Positions 1-8,244 of a stretch of DNA of 64,000 nucleotides are shown here, in pieces; positions within the stretch are counted from its first letter, which is position 1; each line of letters begins with the position of its first letter. This DNA is from Flavobacteriales bacterium (GTDB lineage: Bacteria; Bacteroidota; Bacteroidia; Flavobacteriales_F; PHOS-HE28): positions 2,170,001 to 2,234,000 of the forward strand of contig CP064979.1 of NCBI GenBank assembly GCA_016699575.1, given 5' to 3'. A program made the position numbers and the translations under genes. A model generated the notes under the pieces. The model saw only the letters and a program-made list of their open reading frames with translations, was not told the origin of the DNA and searched no databases.

Positions 1-597
1 CGTCACGTTGAACCCGGCCATCTTCAGCGGCTCCAGCAGCAGCTTCATGCTGTACTTCTTGTCGCCCCAGATGTTGATGGCGCTTACACCGGGGATCGTC
101 TGCAGGCGCTCCTTGAACACATCGTTCGCGATCTGCGAAAGCTCCAGCAAGTTGCGCTGATCGCTCTGGATGGTCATCGACACGATGGGGTTGCTGTCCG
201 CATCGCTCTTCGCCACGATGGGCGGGTCCACATCCAGCGGCAGGTTGCGCAAACTGCGGCTCACGCGGTCGCGCACGTCGTTGGCGGCGGCCTCCAGGTC
301 CACGTCCAGCTCGAACTCCACGGTGATGGTGCTGCGACCATCGCTGCTCACGCTGGTGAGCGTGCGGATACCCGCGATGCCATTGATGCTCTCCTCCAGC
401 ACCTCGGTGATCTGGCTCTCGATGATGTCCGCGTTTGCGCCCACGTAGTTGGTGGTGACCGTGATGATCGGCGGATCAACGCTCGGGTATTCGCGCACGC
501 CGAGGAACCCGAACCCGATGGCGCCGAAGAGCACGATCAGGATCGAGATCACCGATGCGAGCACCGGGCGGTTGATGCTGACGGAGCTGATGTTCAT
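1..597 (-). CDS. RND efflux pump inner-membrane permease, N-terminal part (cut by window edge)
   Basis: This is the first 199 codons of an AcrB/MexB-type RND transporter, a proton-driven trimeric inner-membrane drug exporter. The start ATG gives MNISSVSINRPVLASVISI, the usual cytoplasmic 'RP' entry into TM1, followed by a hydrophobic helix (about residues 11-30) and the conserved 'REYPSVDPPIITV' opening of the porter domain. The typical 'VSSDGRSTITVEFEL' and 'NDVRDRVSR' porter motifs follow. It lies 74 bp downstream of the adaptor gene on the same strand, so the two probably form one MarR-controlled efflux operon. The C-terminal ~800 residues are outside the window. Substrate cannot be told from this part. 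Confidence 0.93.
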   Translation of the reverse strand, partial: MNISSVSINRPVLASVISILIVLFGAIGFGFLGVREYPSVDPPIITVTTNYVGANADIIESQITEVLEESINGIAGIRTLTSVSSDGRSTITVEFELDVDLEAAANDVRDRVSRSLRNLPLDVDPPIVAKSDADSNPIVSMTIQSDQRNLLELSQIANDVFKERLQTIPGVSAINIWGDKKYSMKLLLEPLKMAGFNVT

Positions 598-614
598 GAA
601 CGGCGCAGCTCAGG

Positions 615-686
615 GTGAATGGTGAATGGGAATTGGTGAATGGGGTTCATGGTGCAACTATTCGCCATTCACTATTCGCCATTCAC
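615..686. repeat. Intergenic hairpin built of GTGAATGG / CCATTCAC units
   Basis: GTGAATGG-type units on the left (615-622 and a second near 634-641) face two CCATTCAC units on the right (665-672 and 679-686), so the stretch can fold into a long imperfect hairpin. It sits between the efflux adaptor and permease genes. The adaptor stop codon (TAG, 672-674) lies inside the right arm, so the last residues EVNGE are encoded by repeat sequence. Confidence 0.7.
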
Positions 687-1733
687 TTCTTTGGTCTCTG
701 CTTGTCTTGTCAACGCCCGCACGGCGGCACCATCGCGCAAGGCCAGCAGACCGGTCACGATCACGGAATCACCGGCTTGCACGCCGCTGGTCAGTTGCAC
801 GCTGTTCGCTGAACGGTTGCCGAGTTGCACCCGCGCGCTCACGGCCTTGCCGCCTTTCATCAGGAGCACTTTCTGTCCTTGGATGTCGGGGATCAGCGCT
901 TCGGCGGGGATCACCAGTGCGTCGTTGATGCGTTCCAAGCGCACATCCACTTTCGCGAAGGCGCCGGGGATCAGCCTGCCGTCCTTGTTCGCGCTGCGGG
1001 CACGGACCTTCACGGTGCGCGTGGCGGCATCCACGCTGGGGTCCACGGCGTACACGGCGCCAGCATAGGTCGCGGTATCGCCCTCCAGTGTGAAGGTGAT
1101 CGCGGCACCCGGCCTCATGGTGCGACCATAACGCTCCGGCACCGCGAACTCGATCTTCATCGGGTCCGTTTGCTGCAATCGAGCGATGATGGTGTTGCTC
1201 GCCACGTAGCCGCCTTCACTCACACTGCGCAGGCCCACCTTGCCGCTGAACGGCGCGCGGATGGTGCTCTTCGCGATGCGCGCGCGCAGGTCGTCGGCAT
1301 CCGCTTGCAGACCCGCCAAGGCCGCTTGAGACGCATCGTATTGCTCCTGACTGATGCCGCTCACCGCCAGCAATTGCTTCTTGCGGCCCTCGTCGTCGGT
1401 GGCCAGTTTCAGGTTGGCCTCTGCCTTGCGCAATTGCGCTTGTAGCTCATCGTCGTTGATGCGCACCAGCACCTGCCCGGCGCCCACGCTGCCGCCCTCC
1501 TCGAAACCGATCTGCGTGATACGTCCGGCGAGTTCGCTCACCAGTTCCACCTCCTCGTTCGCCATCAACGTGCCGGTGGTGGTGATCGCATTGTCCAGCG
1601 GCTCGCCTTTCAGCACATGCACCTGCACGGCCATCGGCGGCATTGGTCCGCCCCCCGCCGCTTGCTCTTCACTTCCACCACACGCTGCAAGCAGCAAGGG
1701 AACGGCCAATCCGATCGTCGTTGTGCGCATCAT
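672..1733 (-). CDS. RND efflux periplasmic adaptor (HlyD/MFP family) lipoprotein
   Basis: This is the membrane fusion protein that links an RND permease to an outer-membrane channel. The N-terminus MMRTTTIGLAVPLLLAACGG is a lipoprotein signal with lipobox LLAAC, placing it on the periplasmic face of a membrane. The barrel-sandwich hybrid motif 'TGTLMANEEVELVSELAGR' comes next, then a coiled-coil hairpin rich in Ala/Leu/Gln (about residues 100-150), the returning lipoyl half 'IRAPFSGKVGLRSVSEGGYV', and a beta-barrel/membrane-proximal domain. Length (353 aa) is normal. The start ATG overlaps the stop of the upstream marR gene (ATGATG / TGA), suggesting translational coupling; a second ATG three bases on is equally possible. 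Confidence 0.93.
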   Translation of the reverse strand: MMRTTTIGLAVPLLLAACGGSEEQAAGGGPMPPMAVQVHVLKGEPLDNAITTTGTLMANEEVELVSELAGRITQIGFEEGGSVGAGQVLVRINDDELQAQLRKAEANLKLATDDEGRKKQLLAVSGISQEQYDASQAALAGLQADADDLRARIAKSTIRAPFSGKVGLRSVSEGGYVASNTIIARLQQTDPMKIEFAVPERYGRTMRPGAAITFTLEGDTATYAGAVYAVDPSVDAATRTVKVRARSANKDGRLIPGAFAKVDVRLERINDALVIPAEALIPDIQGQKVLLMKGGKAVSARVQLGNRSANSVQLTSGVQAGDSVIVTGLLALRDGAAVRALTRQAETKEVNGE

Positions 1734-2191
1734 GCATTCACGCGTTTGGTGGTCACCACGGCAGGTGGGTTCTCGCCACGCAGGTTCTTTACCGTCATCA
1801 TCAGTTGTTCCAGGAACACGGTGCGGTCCGCCTTCTTCAGGCCCTTCATCGCCTCCTCGTTCAGTTCCTCGTAGGCCTTGCGGATCGCCTTCACCGCAGG
1901 GCGCGCCTTGGGCGTCAGCTTGATCAGGTACTTGCGGCGGTCGCCTTCGCAATCGCAACGCTCCACGTAGCCCTTCTCGCCCAGGTGGTCCAGCGCGCGC
2001 GTCATCGCCACCTTGTCCAGGTTCAGGCGGTCGGCCAATTCCTGCTGGCTCAGCTTGCCTTCCGCCTCCTCGATGGTCAACAGCACGTAGAACCAGTGCG
2101 TGATGTCCAGGTGCGCCAGCTTTTCCTGTAGCCGGGCGAAGTATTGGTGCGCCGCGATGGAACACCAGTAGCCAAGGGAGGAGGTGGGCAT
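1730..2191 (-). CDS. MarR-family transcriptional regulator
   Basis: This winged-helix regulator is probably the local repressor of the efflux operon it heads. It shows the N-terminal dimerisation helix (LGYWCSIAAHQYFARLQ), the DNA-recognition part 'LSQQELADRLNLDKVAMTRA', the wing 'RCDCEGDRRKYLIKLTPKA' with the DRR signature, and a C-terminal dimerisation helix. I chose the ATG at 2191 (153 aa). A GTG at 2239 would add 16 residues (MNKAFVSFVTITNATV) that are not typical of the family and would place the nearby inverted repeat inside the gene. Ligand unknown. Confidence 0.88.
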   Translation of the reverse strand: MPTSSLGYWCSIAAHQYFARLQEKLAHLDITHWFYVLLTIEEAEGKLSQQELADRLNLDKVAMTRALDHLGEKGYVERCDCEGDRRKYLIKLTPKARPAVKAIRKAYEELNEEAMKGLKKADRTVFLEQLMMTVKNLRGENPPAVVTTKRVNA

Positions 2192-2198
2192 GACCGTT

Positions 2199-2230
2199 GC
2201 GTTCGTAATGGTTACAAATGAAACGAATGC
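2199..2230. promoter_or_regulatory. Inverted repeat upstream of marR, possible operator
   Basis: Arms GCGTTCGT (2199-2206) and ACGAATGC (2223-2230) are reverse complements with one mismatch, spaced by 16 bp. A smaller palindrome GTAA-TGG-TTAC (2205-2215) lies inside. The position just upstream of the marR ATG fits autoregulation. The role is inferred; only the symmetry is seen. Confidence 0.4.
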
Positions 2231-2371
2231 TTTGTTCACGATTGAATTGCATATTGTTAAGAGTTGGGAAATTGGAGGTGCAGGGCTTTACCCGACTGTT
2301 GGTCCAGGGAGCCGCGTGAGGGACATGAGCGGAAAGCCCGGAGCGAGGAACGAGCGAGGACTTATTCTATG

Positions 2372-2402
2372 ACCTGAGCAAGCCAATGGGCAGGTTTTTT
2401 TT
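2372..2402 (+). terminator. Hairpin followed by T8, terminator-like
   Basis: ACCTG (2372-2376) pairs with CAGGT (2391-2395), with inner GCC/GGC pairing, and runs directly into eight T residues (2395-2402). It reads as a rho-independent terminator on the plus strand, but no plus-strand gene is visible upstream. It may belong to the left end of the neighbouring IS110 element or shield it. Confidence 0.35.
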
Positions 2403-2539
2403 CAGGCATGAGGAACTCCAGGCATGGGTCAAGAGCTTTTGATGCCCTCGACCCATGTTATGCCTGTCGTACATCGGACCTATCCCTGGCAGGTTGCTCC
2501 TCAGCAGAGCCTGCTTCCGTTTCGGCCCGACGCACAAGT

Positions 2540-3545
2540 CTACGCAGCGGCCGGTTCCGTTCTGCGCACGAATGGCGTACCCCGTTCGATCACGGCGCAG
2601 ATGCGGTGGATGAGCTTGTTGCGGATGGCGTTGAGCACGCTCATCTTGTGCTTGCCTTCGGCCACCTTGCGCTTCCAGTAGTCCTGCAATTCGCCTTTGC
2701 GTGCCGTGCATCCCACAGCCGCCATGTGCAGCAGGTACTTCAAAGTGGGCTGCGCTTGTTTGGAGACGCGCGTTTTGCCTCGGATGCTGGAGCCGGAGCT
2801 GTACTCGAAGGGTGCCACCCCGGCGTGGCAGGCCAGCTCGCGCGCGGTCTTGAAGCGCAGGAAGCCCTCGGTGAGTGCCAGCAGATGCGCTGCCAACACG
2901 GGGCCAACGCCATCGATGGACAAGAGCAGATCGTAGATGCGCTGGTGCTCTGGCTCAGCCGCGATCACCCTCTTTGATCATGGTCTCGATCTGCTTGATC
3001 GACTTGTCGAGCGCGGTGATCTGCGCCTTGTCGATGCGTGTGAAGGCCGCGCGCAACGACTGGTCCACGCAATGGTCCAGGTTGCGGATCTGGGTGTGGT
3101 GCATGGTCTTGCGACGCACCAGATTCTCACGCCGGGCGAGCAGTTGCTTGAGCTTGTTGGTGCGCAGGTGATCGGCGGTTACAAGCCTGGCCTTGTCGTG
3201 GAAGCGGCGTGCGTAATCCGCGATCCGAAGTGCATCGATGCGGTCGTTCTTGCCACGCGTGGTGCCGATGCTCTTGATGATGTCCGTGGGGTGCGCAAGC
3301 CAGGTGGGAACCTCCAACCGCACGAGTGTCTCCAGCGGAAGATGCGAGTAATGGCCGGTGGGCTCCAGGCACACCAGGCATTGGTCCTTCTTCAGCCCGT
3401 ACATCTTGGTCCAGCGCTTCCACATGCTGCGTAGTCCCTTCTCCGTGTTGGCCACCTTCTCTTCGGCGGTGACCTTGCCTTGTTCGTCCAGCAAGGCCAC
3501 ATCCAAGGTCGCCTTGCTCACATCAATGCCGATCCAGTGTCTCAT
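2540..3545 (-). pseudogene. IS110-family DEDD transposase, broken by one frameshift
   Basis: The N-terminal RuvC-like half (3545 to about 2971) starts MRHWIGIDVSKATLDVAL with the first catalytic Asp, then 'CLEPTGHY' (Glu) and 'KNDRIDALRIADYA' (the Asp pair). The C-terminal half continues in another frame: 'IAAEPEHQRIYDLLLSIDG', then the serine-bearing 'SSGSSIRGKTRVSKQAQ' region of the Transposase_20 domain. Reading through needs removal of one base from the GGG run at 2968-2970 (minus strand ...AAAGAGGGTGATC...). That would give an intact protein of about 335 residues, normal for the family. A homopolymer sequencing error is therefore as likely as true inactivation. Confidence 0.85.
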
Positions 3546-3790
3546 GTCCGTGTACCTTTGGGTTAGACAAGTGATCGCTGGAGGGACTGAGCAATGGGCC
3601 CTGTGCTCGACAACTCTACTAGGCCACTACGCCTGGAATTCTATCCGAGCCTCAGACCCGAGTGGATCACGGGTGCCAATAAGTCCTTTAGGCCCTTGCG
3701 CCTATGCAGCGGAATGGTTCACCCGCGATCCTGCTCAGTTTCCTTCAGTGATCGTTCGCTCCCCGAAGATCTCCATCTTCGAGGCGGGCA
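3546..3790 (-). ncRNA. Candidate bridge RNA / structured leader of the IS110 element
   Basis: IS110-group elements express a bridge RNA from the non-coding DNA upstream of the transposase. Here that stretch contains four clear hairpins. In minus-strand order they are: 3764-3781 (7-bp stem CGAAGAT/ATCTTCG, 4-nt loop), 3689-3704 (stem TAGGC/GCCTA, 6-nt loop), 3656-3674 (stem ACCCG/CGGGT, 9-nt loop) and 3619-3636 (stem around AGGC/GCCT, 6-nt loop). The first could be the 5' stem-loop of a bridge RNA. I cannot assign target- or donor-binding loops without the element's exact ends. The structure is seen; the function is inferred from the family. Confidence 0.45.
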
Positions 3791-3936
3791 AGTCTAGAGT
3801 TGAAGCGTTGGCCCGACCCGGCTGCACTTGAGCCGGGGCACGCCCAACCACTCATCACACCCCCAACGCCAGCACACCGGACCTGAGGTTTCCTCAACAG
3901 GAGGAGGCACCTTGCATCACCCCTCGTTGCGCGCTC

Positions 3937-6339
3937 ATGCTCAAGAACCTCCTCCTCACCGGCTTCCGCAACCTCTGGAAGCAGAAGCTCTACACGCTGA
4001 TCAACCTGATGGGCCTGGCCACGGGGCTCGCGTGCTTCGTGCTCATTGGGCTGTACGTGCAGCACCAGCGAAGCTTCGATCGGTTCGTGCCCCATGTGGA
4101 TCGCGTGTACCGCGTGGTGGGCGAGATCGAGATGGAAGGCCAGGGTGAGCACTCGAGCAGCATGGTCTTCGGTCTTGGACCAACGCTCTTCAGCGACCAT
4201 CCCGAGTTGATCGAGCGCTATTGCCGCTGGTTCGACTTCCAGGATCCGCAGCACACGCTGAAGGTGGGGGACAGCCTCAGCACCGACAAGATGTTCACCG
4301 AGAGCGGCCTCTACCTGGTGGACAGCACGGTGTTCGACATCTTCAACTACCCGCTATTGGTGGGCGATCCGAAGACGGCGCTCACCAAGCCCGGCAGCAT
4401 CGTGCTCTCGCAGGAACTGGCGAAGAAGTACTTCGGCGACAAGGATCCCATGGGGCAGATGATGAAGTGGGACAACGCGATGGATGTGCAGGTCACAGGC
4501 ATCCTCGGCGAGATCCCGCGCAACTCGCACATCCAATTCGAGGGGCTGGTCTCGTTCTACACCATCACGCAGTTCTGGCAGAAGATCGAGAAGAACAACT
4601 GGGTCTGGAACCCGTGCTGGACCTACGTACGCCTGAAAGAAGGGATCAGCGCGGCTGAAGTGAACAGGGTCTTCCCCGACTTCATCCAGAAGTATTACCC
4701 CGACTTCCTCAAGAACCAGATCGGGCATGAGCTGCAGCCGCTGGCGGGCATCCACCTCACCAGCAAACTGGATTTCGAGATGCGGCAGAACGGCGATGCG
4801 GGCAGCGTGAACATCCTCTGGGCCATCGGTTTCTTCATCATCGTGTTGGCGGGCGTGAACTTCATGAACCTCGCCACAGCACGAAGTGCGTACCGCGCGC
4901 GTGAGGTCGGTGTGCGCAAAGCAGCGGGTGCGGCGCGTGGCCAATTGATCGCGCAATTCCTGCTGGAGAGCGTGCTGATGAGTTTGCTCGCGGCGCTGAT
5001 CGCCCTCGCGCTGATCCACTTGCTGATGCCCGCCTTCAACCAGCTCGCAGGTGAAGCGATGAAATTGCCGCAATTGCTCGTGCCCTACGTGCTCGGCATC
5101 GCGGTGGTCGTCGGTCTGCTCAGCGGGATCTACCCGGCCTTCTTCCTCTCCTCGTTCCAACCCGCGACCGTCCTGAAAGGCAACAGCGGCGGCACTTCAC
5201 GCGGGCAAGCCTTGCGCAAGGCGTTGGTGGTGGTGCAATTCGCCATCGCGCTGGTGCTCATCATCGGCACCGTATTCGTGAAGCGCCAGCACGATCACTT
5301 GCAGAGCGTAGACCTGGGCTTCAACAAGGAGCAGGTGATCCTCATCCCCGTGCGCGCGCCGATGAGCGATGTGTACCTGGCCGTGTTCCCCGAGCTGAAG
5401 AAGATCAGCGGCGTGAAGGCCGTGAGCTGGGCCAACGACATCATCGGCAAGAAGCACAACACGCACGAGTTCAACTGGGGCACCATGGAGCAGGGCAAGT
5501 GGACCTACCTGCCGTGCCTCTACGTGAACCCCGAGTTCCAGGACGCAATGGACATCGAGCTGCTCGCTGGCCGTTGGTTCTCCCGCGACTTCCCCGGCGA
5601 TGATTCGCTCAGTGTGATCGTGAACGAAACGTTCGCACGCCAAACGCATCCTGACGATCCCACCAAGGCCATCGGTGATCGCATGGACACGCCGCACGGC
5701 GAAGAACGCATCATCGCCGTCACCAAGGACTTCGCGTTCGACCCGCTCTTCAAGGCCGTGCAACCCTTCGTGTTCGACATGACCACCGATATCGGGCAAT
5801 GGCTCCGATACATCTACATCCGCACCGAAGGCGGCGACCCCACGCCGGTGATCGAGGCCGCGCGCAAGGAGTGGAACAGCCGCACCACGCAATTCCCCTT
5901 CGAGTACCAGTTCCTCAACGATCAGCTCAACATGCAGTACGAAGCGCAAGGCCGCCTGGCGAAACTCGTCGGCATCTTCTCGCTGCTCGCGGTCTTCATC
6001 GCCTGCCTCGGCCTCTTCGCCCTCGCCTCCTGGACCGCCGAGAAACGCACACGCGAGATCGGCATCCGCAAAGTGATGGGCGCCGACACCGTGCGCATCA
6101 CCTGGGTGGTCACGCGCGACTTCCTCTTCCTCGTGCTCATCGGCGCGCTGGTGGCAGTGCCGCTCGCGTGGTTCGGCGTGGGCCGCTGGCTGGAGAACTT
6201 CGCCTTCCGCACGCACATCGAGCCGCTGGTGTTCATCGGTGCAGGTCTGGTGGTGCTGCTGATCGCGGCGTTCACGGTGAGCTTCCGGGCGATCAGGGCG
6301 GCGCAGACGGATCCCGTGCGGGCGTTGCGGCATGAATAG
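3937..6339 (+). CDS. FtsX/MacB-type ABC transporter permease
   Basis: This 800-residue inner-membrane protein has the two-repeat layout typical of Bacteroidota. An N-terminal TM (NLMGLATGLACFVLIGLYV) is followed by a MacB-like periplasmic domain (about 45-270), a first FtsX core with three helices (about 280-415, including 'REVGVRKAAGAARGQL'), then TM5, a second periplasmic domain (about 430-660) and a final FtsX core with 'REIGIRKVMGADTVRI'. Such permeases work with a separate ATPase (LolD/MacB-like) and drive conformational work on lipids or peptides rather than classical transport. No ATPase gene is adjacent. A GGAGG lies about 28 bases before the ATG, too far to be the ribosome site. Confidence 0.92.
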   Translation: MLKNLLLTGFRNLWKQKLYTLINLMGLATGLACFVLIGLYVQHQRSFDRFVPHVDRVYRVVGEIEMEGQGEHSSSMVFGLGPTLFSDHPELIERYCRWFDFQDPQHTLKVGDSLSTDKMFTESGLYLVDSTVFDIFNYPLLVGDPKTALTKPGSIVLSQELAKKYFGDKDPMGQMMKWDNAMDVQVTGILGEIPRNSHIQFEGLVSFYTITQFWQKIEKNNWVWNPCWTYVRLKEGISAAEVNRVFPDFIQKYYPDFLKNQIGHELQPLAGIHLTSKLDFEMRQNGDAGSVNILWAIGFFIIVLAGVNFMNLATARSAYRAREVGVRKAAGAARGQLIAQFLLESVLMSLLAALIALALIHLLMPAFNQLAGEAMKLPQLLVPYVLGIAVVVGLLSGIYPAFFLSSFQPATVLKGNSGGTSRGQALRKALVVVQFAIALVLIIGTVFVKRQHDHLQSVDLGFNKEQVILIPVRAPMSDVYLAVFPELKKISGVKAVSWANDIIGKKHNTHEFNWGTMEQGKWTYLPCLYVNPEFQDAMDIELLAGRWFSRDFPGDDSLSVIVNETFARQTHPDDPTKAIGDRMDTPHGEERIIAVTKDFAFDPLFKAVQPFVFDMTTDIGQWLRYIYIRTEGGDPTPVIEAARKEWNSRTTQFPFEYQFLNDQLNMQYEAQGRLAKLVGIFSLLAVFIACLGLFALASWTAEKRTREIGIRKVMGADTVRITWVVTRDFLFLVLIGALVAVPLAWFGVGRWLENFAFRTHIEPLVFIGAGLVVLLIAAFTVSFRAIRAAQTDPVRALRHE

Positions 6340-6384
6340 GCCGGGTGTTTTCACGGTTCGACCGTCGTTCGTTGCTTTGGAACG

Positions 6385-6774
6385 ATGAACGTGGTCCGCT
6401 TCGTCCAACAACGCGCATTCCGCTACTTCTTCGCACTGGTCTGGCTGGTGAACGGACTTTGGTGCAAAGTGCTCGGCGGGGTGCCGCGCCATGAAGTGAT
6501 CGTCGGGGCGATCCTGGATAGGGATCTTGCTCCGCAATTCACGATCGCCATCGGCATCGCGGAGATCGGTATGGCCGGGTGGATCATCGCAGGTTGGCGC
6601 TACCAGCTGTGTGCCGCGTCGCAGATCGCCATCATCCTGCTCATGAACGTGATCGAATTCTTCGCTGTGCCGCACCTCTTGCTATGGGGCCGCTTGAACA
6701 TCGTCTTCGCCACGCTTCTTTGTGGCTTGATCTTTTGGAACGGTTTCTCCCCAAGACGCACGGCCCATGTTTGA
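6385..6774 (+). CDS. DoxX-like small membrane protein
   Basis: This 129-residue protein has four predicted membrane helices (about 14-34, 50-68, 74-94, 100-118) and the 'YFFALVWLVNGLWCKVLGG' opening seen in DoxX-like (DoxX_3) proteins. It is the first gene of a tight four-gene operon; its end overlaps the next start by 8 bp. The biochemical role is not known, but partners in the operon point to a membrane-associated small-molecule or lipid modification pathway. The start ATG is 45 bp after the upstream permease gene. Confidence 0.75.
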   Translation: MNVVRFVQQRAFRYFFALVWLVNGLWCKVLGGVPRHEVIVGAILDRDLAPQFTIAIGIAEIGMAGWIIAGWRYQLCAASQIAIILLMNVIEFFAVPHLLLWGRLNIVFATLLCGLIFWNGFSPRRTAHV

Positions 6775-7507
6775 AGTGCTGAAGAACCATCCTTTCGGGG
6801 TGGTCGCCGACCTGGAGCGCACAGTTGTCCTCGCCTTTGCGGCCCCGGCGGAAGAGTTGGCCGCTCTGCTGCCCTCCTTTCTGGAACCGGACACGTTCAA
6901 CGAGCGGTGGGGCTTTGTCGCCATGGCGGCGGTACGCACTCGCGATCTTCGCCCATCGGGATTTCCCAAGTGGTGCGGACAAGACTTCTGGTTGATCGGC
7001 TACCGCATCTTCGTTCGCTACCCCAACGCGGTTGGAAAGAGGCTACGGGGCCTCTACATCCTCGGCTCCGAAACGGATCGACGACTTATGGCTGTGCTCG
7101 GGAACCGCTTCACGCACTACGGCTATCGATACAAACCTATGACGGCTGCACTTGGCCCGCACGGCATTTCGTTGCGTGCAAAGGATGGATCGACCGCGGT
7201 GGTCGTGAAGGACGATGGCGCGGCGGTCGCGCTCCCGTCGGATTCCGTTTTCGCGGATTGGATCGAGGCGAGACGTTTCGTTGGGCCATTGCCATTCACC
7301 TTCAGCCATAATGTGCGAAAGGACCACGTGCTCATCGTGGAAGGCTCCCGCACGAACTGGCACCCAAGACCTGTCTCGGTAGTTGAGCATCGCTGCGACT
7401 TCATCACCAACCTCCGACTAAGCGAGCTCCGGCTGTCCAATGCCTTCACGATCGACCGCGTTCCCTATCACTGGAAACCGGGTATCCTGGAATCGCTCGA
7501 ACGATGA
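6767..7507 (+). CDS. DUF2071 (YqjF-like) protein
   Basis: The 246-residue soluble protein matches the YqjF/DUF2071 family, which is distantly related to acetoacetate decarboxylase: a mixed beta fold with 'AAPAEELAALLPSFLEPDTF' near the N-terminus, 'QDFWLIGYRIFVRY' in the middle and a C-terminal strand region 'VVEHRCDFI..LRLSELRLSNAF'. Family members have no settled reaction. It overlaps both neighbours (8 bp with the DoxX-like gene, 4 bp with the methyltransferase gene), so the products are probably made together. Confidence 0.7.
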   Translation: MFEVLKNHPFGVVADLERTVVLAFAAPAEELAALLPSFLEPDTFNERWGFVAMAAVRTRDLRPSGFPKWCGQDFWLIGYRIFVRYPNAVGKRLRGLYILGSETDRRLMAVLGNRFTHYGYRYKPMTAALGPHGISLRAKDGSTAVVVKDDGAAVALPSDSVFADWIEARRFVGPLPFTFSHNVRKDHVLIVEGSRTNWHPRPVSVVEHRCDFITNLRLSELRLSNAFTIDRVPYHWKPGILESLER

Positions 7508-8244
7508 GAGGCACGTACGAAGGGATGTGGAACGTGGTGCGATTCAACTGGCCGAAGTACGCGCTCGGACTGGCCGTGGTGCTGCTATTGTTGACCGGTG
7601 CTTGGTTGGTTCCCGCAATGCGAAGTGAGTTCGGAGCCTCTTGCTGCGTCGTTACGATCATGCTCATCGTTCCGCTGGTGGTCTCGTATATCATCTATGA
7701 TCGATCCGACCTCTACGCCATGCCATGGCTGGGTGACCTTGGGCCGACACACCCCCGACGTGTACTAAACCTCAATGCTGGCTTCGATGAATCAAGCAGG
7801 ATCCTTCGCCACCAATACCCGAACAGCGCATTGGTCGTGATCGATCTCTTCGATGCTGCTCGGTACAGCGAACCGTCCATAGCCCGGGCACGCAAGACCT
7901 ATCCCCCATACCCTGACACGGTATCCGCTCCAGGTGGGCCGCTTCCGGTCCCGTGTGCATCGGTCGACCTTGCCGTGTGCTTCCTCTCACTTCATGAGCT
8001 GCGTGCGCACAAGGATCGCGTCGCTCTGCTGAAAGACATCCGACGCACCTTGACCGCTGAGGGCCGACTGGTGGTGACCGAACATCTCCGTGACCTGCCG
8101 AACATCCTTGCGTTCACGGTCGGCGTGTTCCATTTCCATTCCCGCAGGACGTGGTCGGAAGCATTTGGAGAAGCGGGATTTCGCGTCGCCTCCACCCACA
8201 GCACTGCGGGCTTCATCACCACCCACATTCTTCAAGCGGCATGA
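7504..8244 (+). CDS. Membrane-anchored class I SAM-dependent methyltransferase
   Basis: Two hydrophobic helices (about 18-38 and 43-63) anchor a cytoplasmic domain of about 180 residues. That domain has a Rossmann-like methyltransferase pattern: 'RRVLNLNAGFDESSRIL' at motif I, 'ALVVIDLF' ending in acidic Asp, 'SVDLAVCFLSLHELRAH' as motif IV, and 'IRRTLTAEGRLVVTEHL' as the post-IV strand. Motif I lacks the usual GxGxG (NAGFDE instead), so SAM binding is probable but not certain. The start ATG overlaps the previous stop (ATGA) and the end overlaps the next gene likewise. The substrate may be a lipid or quinone-like compound at the membrane, by inference from the anchor. Confidence 0.72.
   Translation: MRGTYEGMWNVVRFNWPKYALGLAVVLLLLTGAWLVPAMRSEFGASCCVVTIMLIVPLVVSYIIYDRSDLYAMPWLGDLGPTHPRRVLNLNAGFDESSRILRHQYPNSALVVIDLFDAARYSEPSIARARKTYPPYPDTVSAPGGPLPVPCASVDLAVCFLSLHELRAHKDRVALLKDIRRTLTAEGRLVVTEHLRDLPNILAFTVGVFHFHSRRTWSEAFGEAGFRVASTHSTAGFITTHILQAA

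Larger units (their letters stand above)
2403..3800 (-). mobile_element. IS110-family insertion sequence (ends approximate)
   Basis: The element is recognised by its DEDD transposase gene (2540-3545, minus strand). IS110 elements lack obvious terminal inverted repeats and make no regular target duplication, so the ends given here are estimates: the left just after the T8 hairpin, the right before the leader of the permease gene at 3937. About 250 bp of non-coding DNA lies upstream of the transposase and at most about 140 bp downstream. This long-leader layout is that of the IS110 group rather than IS1111. Confidence 0.65.
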
